Assembly (NCBI GenBank): GCA_963999645.1
Contig: CAXEUY010000010.1
Coordinates: 1-64,000, forward strand
Length of the DNA: 64,000 nucleotides
Reading direction: 5' to 3'
Source of the DNA: MedAcidi-G1 sp002294285
GTDB lineage: Bacteria; Actinomycetota; Acidimicrobiia; Acidimicrobiales; MedAcidi-G1
Shown in pieces: positions 1 through 7,926 of this stretch. Within the stretch, counting starts at the first letter, position 1; each line of letters begins with the position of its first letter. Both the position numbers and the translations under genes were made by a program. The notes under the pieces were generated by a model, which was not told where the DNA came from, ran no database searches, and was given only the letters and a program-made list of their open reading frames with translations.

Positions 1-2
1 AC

Positions 3-371
3 AACAAAAACATTTTTGATTTAGCTGAAGAAGGAGTTTCTTTTACAGAATCACCAGAACTTGAAACGATCCTCTCATTACGAGATGAAGTCTCATCTAG
101 GATTTCTTTGATGGGCGAAATTCTAAGTGTGCGAGATGAAGATAGAGCACGTACTTATATCGAACGTGGAGATGAGCTGCGAAAAGATTTCGATCAACGA
201 GTTACTGAACTTGTTCACTCAACTGAAGCAGCAGTTACAGCGGTACCCAGGGCTCTACTCTTTCGTTTTTTGAAGAGAGTATGCGCCCATTCATCAAACG
301 TTGTTTCGGCTGTAATAATGCCAGTAGATCAACTTGATTATTTTGACGAATCAGAAGATACAAGAAGTTAA
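3..371 (+). CDS. PhoU-like helical protein, C-terminal fragment
   Basis: The frame is open from the left edge, so the start lies outside the window and only about 122 residues are visible. The sequence is charged and helical. Near the end it has a conserved-looking stretch (RFLKRVCAHSSNVVSAV, then MPVDQLDYFDE) that resembles the last helix of PhoU-domain proteins, where an R-x-x-x-H-x-x-N pattern contributes to metal binding. PhoU proteins tune phosphate uptake and signalling. The family call rests on this C-terminal pattern only. A different helical-bundle protein remains possible. No Pst or Pho gene is visible downstream. Confidence 0.45.
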   Translation, partial: NKNIFDLAEEGVSFTESPELETILSLRDEVSSRISLMGEILSVRDEDRARTYIERGDELRKDFDQRVTELVHSTEAAVTAVPRALLFRFLKRVCAHSSNVVSAVIMPVDQLDYFDESEDTRS

Positions 372-494
372 AAATATCGTTAAAAAGGTTTTGAAAAAGT
401 TAATAAAGACGTTTGAAAATTCACGATCCAAATTGATTTGTGCTTCATTTTTTATAAGTATGAGAACCATCGATCAACTAGACGAAGTGCCTAA

Positions 495-1256
495 TTGAAA
501 TTTCTTATTACAAACGATGACGGAATTGATTCAAAAGGCCTATACGCGTTAGCTCAAACAGTTGCAGAACTCGGATTTGAAGCTGTAGTAGCAGCGCCAT
601 CAGAAAACATGAGCGGAGTATCAGCCTCATTGATGCCATTTGGTGACCATGACAGAGTGGCAGTGGAAGAAGTCGACATTCCAGATTTAAAAGGCATCCA
701 ATCATTCTCAGTAGGTGCCCCACCGGCACTTATAGTCATGCTTTCAATGCTCGGAGGTTTCGGCGAACCTCCAGACATTGTCGCTTCAGGAGTGAATCTA
801 GGTCCAAACACAGGCCGCTCTACTTTGTTTTCAGGAACTATCGCAGCAGTAAAAACTGCAGCACAATTTGGTCGCTCAGGAATCGCAGCAAGTATCAATT
901 ATCATCCTTCAATTGATACAGAAGAGTATTGGGAAACAGCAAAAGAAATGTCGGTTAAACCTCTTGAGTGGCTCATTTCAGCTCCAGATTTAACAATGCT
1001 AAATTTAAACATTCCTAACAAACCTTTAGAAGAAGTCGTTGGATTCAGGCAAGCCGATTTAGCTCACATAGGAAGAGTGCAAACAGTCATCACTTCTAAG
1101 GACCAAGATGGTATAAACATCGAACTCGAACCATGTGAAGATCCTGTGTCCGAAGAAACTGACTCCGCTCTTTTAGACAAAGGTTTTGCAACAGTTACGG
1201 CACTCGAACCGCTTAAAGAAGCAACTATAGAAATACCAACTCAAGAATGGGAATGA
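495..1256 (+). CDS. surE: 5'/3'-nucleotidase SurE
   Basis: SurE is a metal-dependent phosphatase that removes phosphate from nucleoside 5'- or 3'-monophosphates and is tied to stationary-phase survival. The expected metal-site residues are present: the Asp pair in ITNDDGI (D8, D9), S40 in the MSGVSAS loop and N101 in GVNLGPNTG, followed by the LFSGTIAA helix. At 253 aa the length is normal. The start is TTG at 495, because the ITNDDG strand must begin right at the N-terminus. It is followed 51 bp later by an MFS gene on the same strand. Confidence 0.93.
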   Translation: MKFLITNDDGIDSKGLYALAQTVAELGFEAVVAAPSENMSGVSASLMPFGDHDRVAVEEVDIPDLKGIQSFSVGAPPALIVMLSMLGGFGEPPDIVASGVNLGPNTGRSTLFSGTIAAVKTAAQFGRSGIAASINYHPSIDTEEYWETAKEMSVKPLEWLISAPDLTMLNLNIPNKPLEEVVGFRQADLAHIGRVQTVITSKDQDGINIELEPCEDPVSEETDSALLDKGFATVTALEPLKEATIEIPTQEWE

Positions 1257-1307
1257 TCATCTATCAAGTCAGAGAACAACATATAGAAATTGACGTAACC
1301 TGAGACT

Positions 1308-2648
1308 GTGAACGTTAAGGAAAACAAACCACCACTTAGTTCATTTACAAGAATGGCGTTGACTCATCTCTCAGGTGCAGCCTCTGATGCAATGATCGCA
1401 GTCGCGTTAGCAGGTTCCCTTTTTTTTCTCGATCCAGGTTCTGCACGACCAAAAATAGCCTTATACCTACTTCTAACTATTGCACCTTTCGCTATCGTCA
1501 CACCTTTAATCGGACCGTTTATGGATCGCATTTCGGGTGGCAGAAGAACAATGATCCTTATAACTCTTTTAGCACGTGCAGTTCTAGCAACACTTTTAGC
1601 TTTATACATTGACAGTTTTGCTTTGTTCCCAATAGCTTTCGGGATTCTTGTATTTCAAAAAGCATACTCCGTTGCAAAAAGTGCCATAGTGCCAAAGCTA
1701 GTAAGTTCAGAAAGAGATCTTGTAGAAGCGAATTCAAAACTTGCACTTCTTAGTGCAGTCGGAAGTTTTTTCGGAGCGTCAATCGGAGGATTAACACTTT
1801 TAGCAGGACCTTCCTGGCCTGCAAAAGTTGCGGTCATTGCTTTCACGTTAACTTTGATATCAGCAGTTCAACTCCCACGAATTACCGTAGCTACTACTCC
1901 TGTAACACAAGGAGAAAAGACAGAGTTACGTTCAGCAGGAATAATAAATGCGGCAGCAGCAATGGCTGTACTAAGAGCTTCTGTTGGGTTCATGACCTTT
2001 TTACTTGCATTCGAATTTAGAGGAGGAGAAGAAGGAGTGCCGATGGAGGGTACAGGCCGCGCATCAGGAGTAGCTATGGGAGTGATCAGAGATCAAGATG
2101 TCCTTGGAACTCCCGGTGCTCCAGTCTGGCATTATGGTGCTGTTTTAGCATGCGCAAGTGGAGGTGCTCTTCTTGGAGCACGCATAGCGCCGAGGCTAAG
2201 AAAGATGATGGTCGAGGAAAAGATAATTTCAGGTGTTCTTTTTATTGCTTTCGCTGGCACAGCTTCAGCATCATGGTTCCCATCAGTTGCAGGTGCCATG
2301 GTCGCATCTCTAGTTTTAGCTGTGTCTGCAGGATCAGCAAAACTAGCATTTGATTCCCTTGTGCAAAGAGATGCTCCTGACGCGAATCATGGAAGATCTT
2401 TCGCTTCATTTGAAGGACGATTCCAACTCAGTTGGGCTTTTGGTTCACTTATTGCTCTTTTGATAGCGATGCTTCCAATACAAGTTGGTTATTTCACAAT
2501 GGCTTTAGGAGTAGGACTTGGTCTTGTTTTCTATTTACCGCGCACAAGAGAAGCTAGAAGAGTCGAAAAAATAATCACACCTGAAGAACCACAAAAAGCA
2601 GATGGACAACTAGGTTTTTGGAGCAGAAACGCCGAAGATGAAAATTAG
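1308..2648 (+). CDS. MFS transporter
   Basis: A 446-residue polytopic membrane protein with about 12 hydrophobic segments. It has the MFS loop 2-3 signature, seen here as GPFMDRISGGRRTMI (around residues 68-82). Known MFS members are proton-coupled or facilitated carriers, and the substrate cannot be told from sequence. A long glycine-rich loop lies around residues 238-265 between the two halves. The start is GTG at 1308. The stop codon overlaps the stop of the convergent metalloprotease-like gene by 4 bp (TTAG). It may be co-transcribed with surE. Confidence 0.8.
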   Translation: MNVKENKPPLSSFTRMALTHLSGAASDAMIAVALAGSLFFLDPGSARPKIALYLLLTIAPFAIVTPLIGPFMDRISGGRRTMILITLLARAVLATLLALYIDSFALFPIAFGILVFQKAYSVAKSAIVPKLVSSERDLVEANSKLALLSAVGSFFGASIGGLTLLAGPSWPAKVAVIAFTLTLISAVQLPRITVATTPVTQGEKTELRSAGIINAAAAMAVLRASVGFMTFLLAFEFRGGEEGVPMEGTGRASGVAMGVIRDQDVLGTPGAPVWHYGAVLACASGGALLGARIAPRLRKMMVEEKIISGVLFIAFAGTASASWFPSVAGAMVASLVLAVSAGSAKLAFDSLVQRDAPDANHGRSFASFEGRFQLSWAFGSLIALLIAMLPIQVGYFTMALGVGLGLVFYLPRTREARRVEKIITPEEPQKADGQLGFWSRNAEDEN

Positions 2649-3814
2649 TTTTCGTTTTCTAAATCTAACCTTGCCAACCACAAGCCAGGAGCATCAACCT
2701 CATTAGGAGTCGGCAGGTTTTCTTCATTAAGCCAAAGTCGTTCCAAACCTTCGGAGCCTACCCTTTCAACAATGCCGTCAACAAAAGATTTGCCGCGATC
2801 TACTTGATCCTGCGTCAGATTTAAACCCAAGATTTTCTCTACAAACCGTTCAGCCTCCCCTGTTTCAACACGTTTTCTACGAAGAGCTTCAGTCATCATT
2901 GGGTACGAAGAGATCAAGTCATTTCCTATTTCATCCATAGTGAAGTCAACAAAGCCAATAATAATTGCAACAAGAGCTTCTAAAAAAGGCAGAAGGGCTT
3001 CCTGTTCAGGAGAACGAACTGCACCTATAACCATTTCAGGAGTCAAAATATTTTGTAGAGACTCTAGACCCTCTAACCCTTCACCAATTTCTATCCCGCC
3101 AAAATGATCTTGAATAACCGAAGGATCTTTGCCAAAATTTTCAGCATGCTGAGTTAGCAATCCACTCAGATTTTGTCGGACATGAGGAATCCCCAGAATG
3201 GTATGGAGAGTAACTTCGTGTAAGCAAATCCAAAGCCTTAAATCTTCCTTAGGAATGCTCCAATCATTGCCAAAATCATCAATATTTGGAGCAATAAGAA
3301 GAATACGGTTACCTTGACGCGGTATGGGAAGATCGTATGTTCCTAAACAGCGAGTAGCAAGATGACCAACCATTGTTCCAGTTGTCATCTCAGCCATCAT
3401 TGGTGCAAGCAAAGTCATTATTTCGCTGATTTCAGAAGGGGTATCCTCCAAGTTTTCGAAGCTATTAGTCCCGATAGAAGCTAATCCAGAAAGTAAAGGT
3501 TTAAGTGCGTCTAACGATTGAGTCGCCCATCCTGCTTTAGTAACCGGTTCGATTGACAAAGTCCCATTACGAGAAGGAGGTAAACCTGTAACTCTATTTA
3601 CATGCAGTTCCGCTACCCTCAAAAGATTTTCAAATTCGATACGTTCGACCGGATCAACATTAGGTTCACTAGATCCGCCAGAAGCAATAGCCATTGCAAT
3701 TTGCTTTGCTGACTGTCCACCTTGTTGTGAAAAAGACTTAATTATTTCACTTAAAAATGACATATCAGAAAAAGGATTGTCATCTTCTGGGTTAGATGGA
3801 TCGAAGAATTCCAC
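2645..3814 (-). CDS. DUF2342 zinc-metalloprotease homologue with altered HExxH
   Basis: A 389-residue member of the actinobacterial DUF2342 / 'zinc-dependent metalloprotease' family. Supporting features are an F420-associated-type N-terminal half, the LRLWICLHE segment, and a C-terminal region with FVDGIVERVGSEGLERLW. The family normally carries HExxH. Here the motif reads H-E-V-T-L-H, so Leu occupies the position of the second zinc His and a His sits one residue later. It may be a non-catalytic relative, or the lineage may use a shifted ligand. The start is GTG at 3814. The family neighbours UPF0182 and a PDZ protease in mycobacteria, and both are found within 7 kb here. Confidence 0.75.
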   Translation of the reverse strand: MEFFDPSNPEDDNPFSDMSFLSEIIKSFSQQGGQSAKQIAMAIASGGSSEPNVDPVERIEFENLLRVAELHVNRVTGLPPSRNGTLSIEPVTKAGWATQSLDALKPLLSGLASIGTNSFENLEDTPSEISEIMTLLAPMMAEMTTGTMVGHLATRCLGTYDLPIPRQGNRILLIAPNIDDFGNDWSIPKEDLRLWICLHEVTLHTILGIPHVRQNLSGLLTQHAENFGKDPSVIQDHFGGIEIGEGLEGLESLQNILTPEMVIGAVRSPEQEALLPFLEALVAIIIGFVDFTMDEIGNDLISSYPMMTEALRRKRVETGEAERFVEKILGLNLTQDQVDRGKSFVDGIVERVGSEGLERLWLNEENLPTPNEVDAPGLWLARLDLENEN

Positions 3815-3994
3815 ATCTGCATCGTAGGTTCAAAAATTTGTTTAGCGTCTGTTTTAACGTAAACAAAATTACATAAATAGCCATATACAAGTAAAAATCA
3901 AATTCTTATGTAGCAACGGTTAATAAAGATTCGCGACCATACGCTATTCTGCTCACCATATGCGTAACATTTATTATCTACCCGAGATTTCAAA

Positions 3995-4501
3995 ATGACG
4001 CTTTTACCACCCACAGATAGTGATACATGGATTGGTTTGGATGATCAAACTCTTCCATTAACCGAGGCGCTGGAATGGGTTAATCAACCCGAGTGCGGGG
4101 CAGTTGTTCTTTTTGCGGGCAATATTAGAAATCACGCTGAAGGTCGCGAAAATGTTACCGAGGTCACTTATGAATCCTATGAAGAGCAAGCTATACCTCG
4201 TCTTAAAGAAATAGCTGAAAAAACTCGAATAAAATGGCCGCAAGTAAAAAGAATAGTGATGTTGCATAGGATAGGAAAGCTTGAAGTTGGTGAAACAGCG
4301 GTGATAGTGCTTGCATCCTCAGCGCACAGAAAAGATGCCTTTTCTGCAGGAGAGTGGTGCATAGACACTCTAAAGAAAACTGTTCCAATTTGGAAGTCTG
4401 AAACCTGGGACGACGGTAGTGATTGGGGACTTGACGCGCAACACATTACTGAATTAGATGAACTAGGTTCCTTGATTGAAGTGGACGACATAAATCAATG
4501 A
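3995..4501 (+). CDS. moaE: Molybdopterin synthase catalytic subunit MoaE
   Basis: MoaE is the large subunit of molybdopterin synthase. It transfers sulfur from thiocarboxylated MoaD to precursor Z (cPMP) to form molybdopterin. Diagnostic motifs are the GNIRNH loop (residues 42-47), SAHRKDAF (109-116) and the IDTLKKTVPIWKSE segment (123-136) containing the active-site lysines. Length is 168 aa, normal for the family. No moaD or other moa gene is visible nearby. The stop overlaps the start of the next small gene (ATGA), so the two are probably translationally coupled. Confidence 0.93.
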   Translation: MTLLPPTDSDTWIGLDDQTLPLTEALEWVNQPECGAVVLFAGNIRNHAEGRENVTEVTYESYEEQAIPRLKEIAEKTRIKWPQVKRIVMLHRIGKLEVGETAVIVLASSAHRKDAFSAGEWCIDTLKKTVPIWKSETWDDGSDWGLDAQHITELDELGSLIEVDDINQ

Positions 4502-4728
4502 ATATAAATCTGATTTTTTTAATAGGAACTGTAGTGATAGCTCTTATAGGTTCAGTTGTTCTTTGGTTGATTACACGTCCTAGAAATCGTTCCACAACTC
4601 CTGCTGAGGTCCAAAATCTTTTGCGAAATTCTTCAAAAGCTAAACCCAGAAGGATGCAAAATCCAGACGGCATAAGAGTGATTGGTCATGAAGATAATTT
4701 AAGGCCTCAAACAGAACGCGAAGATTGA
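4498..4728 (+). CDS. Small single-pass membrane protein
   Basis: A 76-residue protein of unknown function. An N-terminal hydrophobic helix (about residues 4-25) is followed by a basic, hydrophilic cytoplasmic tail rich in Arg, Asn and Pro. It begins inside the moaE stop codon (ATGA overlap), and its stop is 1 bp before the mreB GTG. This places it firmly in a moaE-mreB transcription unit. The neighbourhood suggests a membrane-associated helper of the MreB system, but nothing in the sequence proves that. Confidence 0.7.
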   Translation: MNINLIFLIGTVVIALIGSVVLWLITRPRNRSTTPAEVQNLLRNSSKAKPRRMQNPDGIRVIGHEDNLRPQTERED

Positions 4729-4729
4729 A

Positions 4730-5734
4730 GTGGCTAGAGATTTAGCGATTGACCTTGGCACAGCAAATACTTTGGTTTACGCGCGCAGTGAAGGAATAGT
4801 TCTAGCAGAACCATCGGTGATTGCTTTGAATGAAAATAACCGTGAGGTTTTAGCGATGGGCTCAGATGCTTGGAACATGATAGGAAGAACGCCAGCCCAT
4901 ATCGTCGCACATCGTCCACTTCGTAAAGGAGCGATTACAGATTTCGACATAACTCAAAGAATGGTTCGTTTGATTCTCCAAAGAGCAGGAGTGAGTCGCT
5001 TTAATAAACCACGAGTGGTTATCTGTGTGCCGTCTGCCATAACCCCAGTCGAAAGGCGTGCAGTGACTGAAGCCTGTCGCCGTGCGGGTGCTTCAGATGC
5101 ACAACTAATCGAACAACCTTTAGCAGCTGCCATTGGTGCCAATCTGCCTATAAGTGAAGCTTTTGGAAGCATGGTAGTCGATATTGGAGGTGGAACTTCT
5201 GAAACAGCATTGCTCTCTCTAGGAGGAATAGTTGAGATAGAGGCCATACGCGTTGGGTCTTTCGATATTGATGCTGCGATTCAAAGTTATGTAAGGAGAG
5301 AATACGGATTAGCTATTGGTGAGAGAACAGCTGAAGAAATCAAATGGACTGTTGGATCTGCCGCAGAAACTCCCGGTGAGGGCAGAGCAGAAGTACGCGG
5401 TAGAGAAATGTTTACTGGAATGCCTAAGACAGTTGTTCTACATCCCACAGAAATTAGGACAGCTATCGAAGAGCCGGTCTCAGCGATGGTAGCCTCGGCG
5501 GTGACTTGCTTGGGCAAAGCCCCACCAGAACTGGCTCAGGACCTTTTAACCAGTGGGATTAACCTTGTAGGAGGAGGAAGTCTTTTGCGAGGTTTGGCAA
5601 GTCGAATTTCAAATGAAACCGGAGTTCCGGTCGTTCATGCAGATTCACCAATGGAATGTGTGGTGTTGGGGGCAGGTCAACTTGTTGAAGATTTTGATGC
5701 AATGCGCGCAATGTTCATGGAAGCCAGACGTTAG
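4730..5734 (+). CDS. mreB: Rod shape-determining protein MreB
   Basis: A bacterial actin homologue that polymerises under the membrane and directs lateral cell-wall synthesis. The ATPase fold is clear: phosphate-1 loop DLGTANT (residues 8-14), connect region IEQPLAAAIGA, phosphate-2 VVDIGGGTSE, and the C-terminal adenosine loop GGGSLLRGLA. At 334 aa it is full length. The start is GTG at 4730. No mreC, mreD, pbp2 or rodA lies beside it, unlike the classical mre operon. The upstream partner is a 76-aa membrane protein. It converges on a HEAT-repeat gene with 4 bp between stops. Confidence 0.93.
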   Translation: MARDLAIDLGTANTLVYARSEGIVLAEPSVIALNENNREVLAMGSDAWNMIGRTPAHIVAHRPLRKGAITDFDITQRMVRLILQRAGVSRFNKPRVVICVPSAITPVERRAVTEACRRAGASDAQLIEQPLAAAIGANLPISEAFGSMVVDIGGGTSETALLSLGGIVEIEAIRVGSFDIDAAIQSYVRREYGLAIGERTAEEIKWTVGSAAETPGEGRAEVRGREMFTGMPKTVVLHPTEIRTAIEEPVSAMVASAVTCLGKAPPELAQDLLTSGINLVGGGSLLRGLASRISNETGVPVVHADSPMECVVLGAGQLVEDFDAMRAMFMEARR

Positions 5735-5738
5735 TTAA

Positions 5739-6371
5739 CTAGCTAGAACGAGGACCAATTTCAACAGGGATGATAACCCGTTTTGAATCTAGTAAATCTT
5801 CAGCTATCTGTCGCACTTGCCAGTCTCTATCATTTAGGGATTCTTTAAGAGCGTTTTCAACTTTTGGATCATCAAAAGCCGCTAAAGCAATTGTCGCCCT
5901 CCTCCTTATAGCCGGTTTATCTTTACGGGCAGCTAGTACAGTTTCAAGACCTAAAGGGGAACCTATTGCTCCGAGAGCAGCAACTGCGGCTTCTCTGCAA
6001 AGTTGGTCTTCGTGGTCACTAGCAATCGAACAAAGTTGGTTAACTATTTCGGTAGAAGGCTTGTTTTTTTCACCAGCTACCCAACATGCTGTTTCTAAAA
6101 CCAGTGGATCCTTATCTTGAAGTGTAGAAAGGGGCAAAGGTTCAGATCTTTTTGCTAGTAGTTCAAGCGTTCTTTTACGAACTTCAGAAGAGGTATCAGA
6201 TAAATGTTTGTTCAATATTTCTTTTGGGAGTTTGCCTAGTTTTTCTAATGAACTTATGGCTGCAGTTCTCACCTTAGGATCTTCATCATCTAATAAAGAC
6301 TCTGCTAATTCATGATTTCCAGAGAAACCAGCAATGATAGCTTTTTGGCGGTTTGATAGATTTTTGTTCAT
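5739..6371 (-). CDS. HEAT-repeat protein
   Basis: About 210 residues made almost entirely of HEAT / PBS-lyase-like helical repeats (for example DDEDPKVRTAAISSLEKLG, SDTSSEVRKRTLELLAKR and DDRDWQVRQIAEDLL-type units), which form protein-binding solenoids. No catalytic domain is visible. The ATG at 6371 is chosen because it overlaps the TGA of the upstream membrane gene (TGATG), a coupling arrangement. The frame is open further upstream but there encodes the neighbouring gene in another frame. The function is probably scaffolding or regulatory, with the partner unknown. Confidence 0.8.
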   Translation of the reverse strand: MNKNLSNRQKAIIAGFSGNHELAESLLDDEDPKVRTAAISSLEKLGKLPKEILNKHLSDTSSEVRKRTLELLAKRSEPLPLSTLQDKDPLVLETACWVAGEKNKPSTEIVNQLCSIASDHEDQLCREAAVAALGAIGSPLGLETVLAARKDKPAIRRRATIALAAFDDPKVENALKESLNDRDWQVRQIAEDLLDSKRVIIPVEIGPRSS

Positions 6372-6655
6372 CAACCAATTGCCTGTTCTAAAAGAAAGCC
6401 TCCGGCGAAAATAATCAACCCGATAAACGACGCCAAAATAATTCCACCGATAATCACAAAAGCCCCAAGAAGAATAAGAGATCTTAATCTGTGCCACCAT
6501 CGAATTTTTGCGGACTTACCTACAACTATCCGTCGTGGGGGTTGAAACCAAATCCCTAATCGAGCTATAGGTGTCCATCCATTATCGACAGCTCGTTCAG
6601 TTTTACCATCCGGAGGAATAGGTGAGCTGAGAATTTGACGTAATTTGTAAAAAAT
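6371..6655 (-). CDS. Small membrane protein with apparent ATT start
   Basis: An open frame of 94 codons not started by ATG, GTG or TTG. The encoded protein has a basic, Trp- and Pro-containing N-terminal half (ARLGIWFQPPRR, then KIRWWHRLRS) and a C-terminal hydrophobic stretch (about residues 58-90) long enough for one or two membrane helices. The only sensible start is ATT at 6655, preceded on the minus strand by AAAGGA with 6 nt spacing. Its TGA overlaps the ATG of the HEAT-repeat gene, which strongly suggests a real coupled pair. ATT starts are known (infC) but rare, and a sequence error is the alternative. Function unknown. Confidence 0.6.
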   Translation of the reverse strand: MFYKLRQILSSPIPPDGKTERAVDNGWTPIARLGIWFQPPRRIVVGKSAKIRWWHRLRSLILLGAFVIIGGIILASFIGLIIFAGGFLLEQAIG

Positions 6656-6728
6656 TTGAATTCCTTTAGAGGTCCTGTCGTAATTTAATCATGACAGTAA
6701 AGACAATTGCATTCAGGAATTTAAAAAA

Positions 6729-6745
6729 ACAATTTTGAAAATTGT
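6729..6745. promoter_or_regulatory. Perfect 8+1+8 palindrome between divergent genes
   Basis: ACAATTTT, one G, then AAAATTGT form a perfect inverted repeat in the spacer between the minus-strand membrane/HEAT pair and the Lon-PDZ gene. It could be an operator controlling one or both divergent units. The repeat is AT-rich, so chance cannot be excluded. Confidence 0.35.
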
Positions 6746-6793
6746 AGAGTCTAATAAGTCCTATAGATCTAATGAAAAATAGTTAACAGGTTG

Positions 6794-7834
6794 ATGAGTA
6801 AAAAACTTTCAAAAAAATGGAAAACAGGGATTCTATTCTTTCTTTTAATTGGGTTCTTAGTATCAATGACTTTTATTCGGCTTCCTTATTTTGCTTTCAA
6901 ACCAGGGTCTGTTAATGAACTATCCAGTCGAATAGTTGTTTCAAAAGGTGAAAGTTTTGAACCTGCAGGTGATATTCATTTCACGACAATTAAACAAGAC
7001 GCGTCGATAAATGGTTGGGAATTCATCGAAGGGACATTGAAAGATTCTGTTCATTTAATAAATGAAGACGCCATATTGGGCACAAGAAATAGAGATGAAA
7101 ATCAAACTTTCAATTTTGAGTTAATGAGAGTTTCTAAATCAATTGCCGTTTCAGTTGCTTTAAGTCATTTAGGTTTAGAGCCATACACAGCTACAGGAGT
7201 GGGAATTGCAGCAGTAGAAGGACCATCAGAAGGGGTTTTAACTACATCCGATGTGATCGTTGCAGTTAATGGGAAAAAGGTTTCTACTGATAAAGATTTA
7301 ATTGTTGAAATTAAAAAATATAAACCGGGAGATTTAATAAACCTAGATTTAGAGGAAATAGACGGATCTGAATCTAGAGAAATTTCCATTGAACTTGGTT
7401 CACGAAAAGATGACCCATCGATGGGATTTCTTGGCATAGCACCCCAAACCCGTTTGGAAGACAACAATGATCTACCAGTGCAAGTTTTGGTTAACACAGG
7501 AAGAATTGGGGGTAATTCAGCTGGACTGGCTCTTACCCTGGCCGTCTTAGACGTGTTAACTCCTGGAGAACTAACAGGGGGACTTCAGGTAGCTACAACA
7601 GGGACAATAGACCTCGAAGGAAACATAGGTCCCGTAGGTGGAGTTGAACAAAAAACTATTACTGCACGAGATGCAGGGATAGATATATTTTTGGTTCCTG
7701 ATAACTCCTTAGAAAAAGCTTTAAAACATGCTGGTGAAATGCATATAGAAGGTGTCTCAGACTTAAATGACGCTTTACTAGTTCTCGCTGAGATGGGCGG
7801 GAACGGGGATTCTCTGGAATTACCAGAGTACTAA
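6794..7834 (+). CDS. Lon-like PDZ serine protease (S16)
   Basis: A 346-residue membrane-anchored protease. An N-terminal signal anchor (about residues 11-29) is followed by a PDZ domain (about 128-205) and a C-terminal Lon-type proteolytic domain (about 225-335). The Lon Ser-Lys dyad is visible: S242 in IGGNSAGLA and K287 in GGVEQKTITA. Unlike Lon it has no AAA ATPase domain. It matches the YlbL / Rv3194c type of actinobacterial secreted-side proteases. ATG at 6794 is preferred over TTG three bases upstream. UPF0182 follows on the same strand, as in mycobacteria (in opposite order relative to DUF2342). Confidence 0.85.
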   Translation: MSKKLSKKWKTGILFFLLIGFLVSMTFIRLPYFAFKPGSVNELSSRIVVSKGESFEPAGDIHFTTIKQDASINGWEFIEGTLKDSVHLINEDAILGTRNRDENQTFNFELMRVSKSIAVSVALSHLGLEPYTATGVGIAAVEGPSEGVLTTSDVIVAVNGKKVSTDKDLIVEIKKYKPGDLINLDLEEIDGSESREISIELGSRKDDPSMGFLGIAPQTRLEDNNDLPVQVLVNTGRIGGNSAGLALTLAVLDVLTPGELTGGLQVATTGTIDLEGNIGPVGGVEQKTITARDAGIDIFLVPDNSLEKALKHAGEMHIEGVSDLNDALLVLAEMGGNGDSLELPEY

Positions 7835-7926
7835 AATTCAATTTTTCACATATTTCCCCAATAAGGTGGCTTGTAAGATTAAAGAGTGAGAGAAGAATTT
7901 GGTTCAATTAATGGAAGAACTTAGCA

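Noticed and set aside
6372..6500. Longer start for the HEAT-repeat gene at 6500
   Set aside because: The extra residues (aromatic-rich, no repeat pattern) are the out-of-frame reading of the small membrane gene, and the ATG at 6371 is coupled to its stop.
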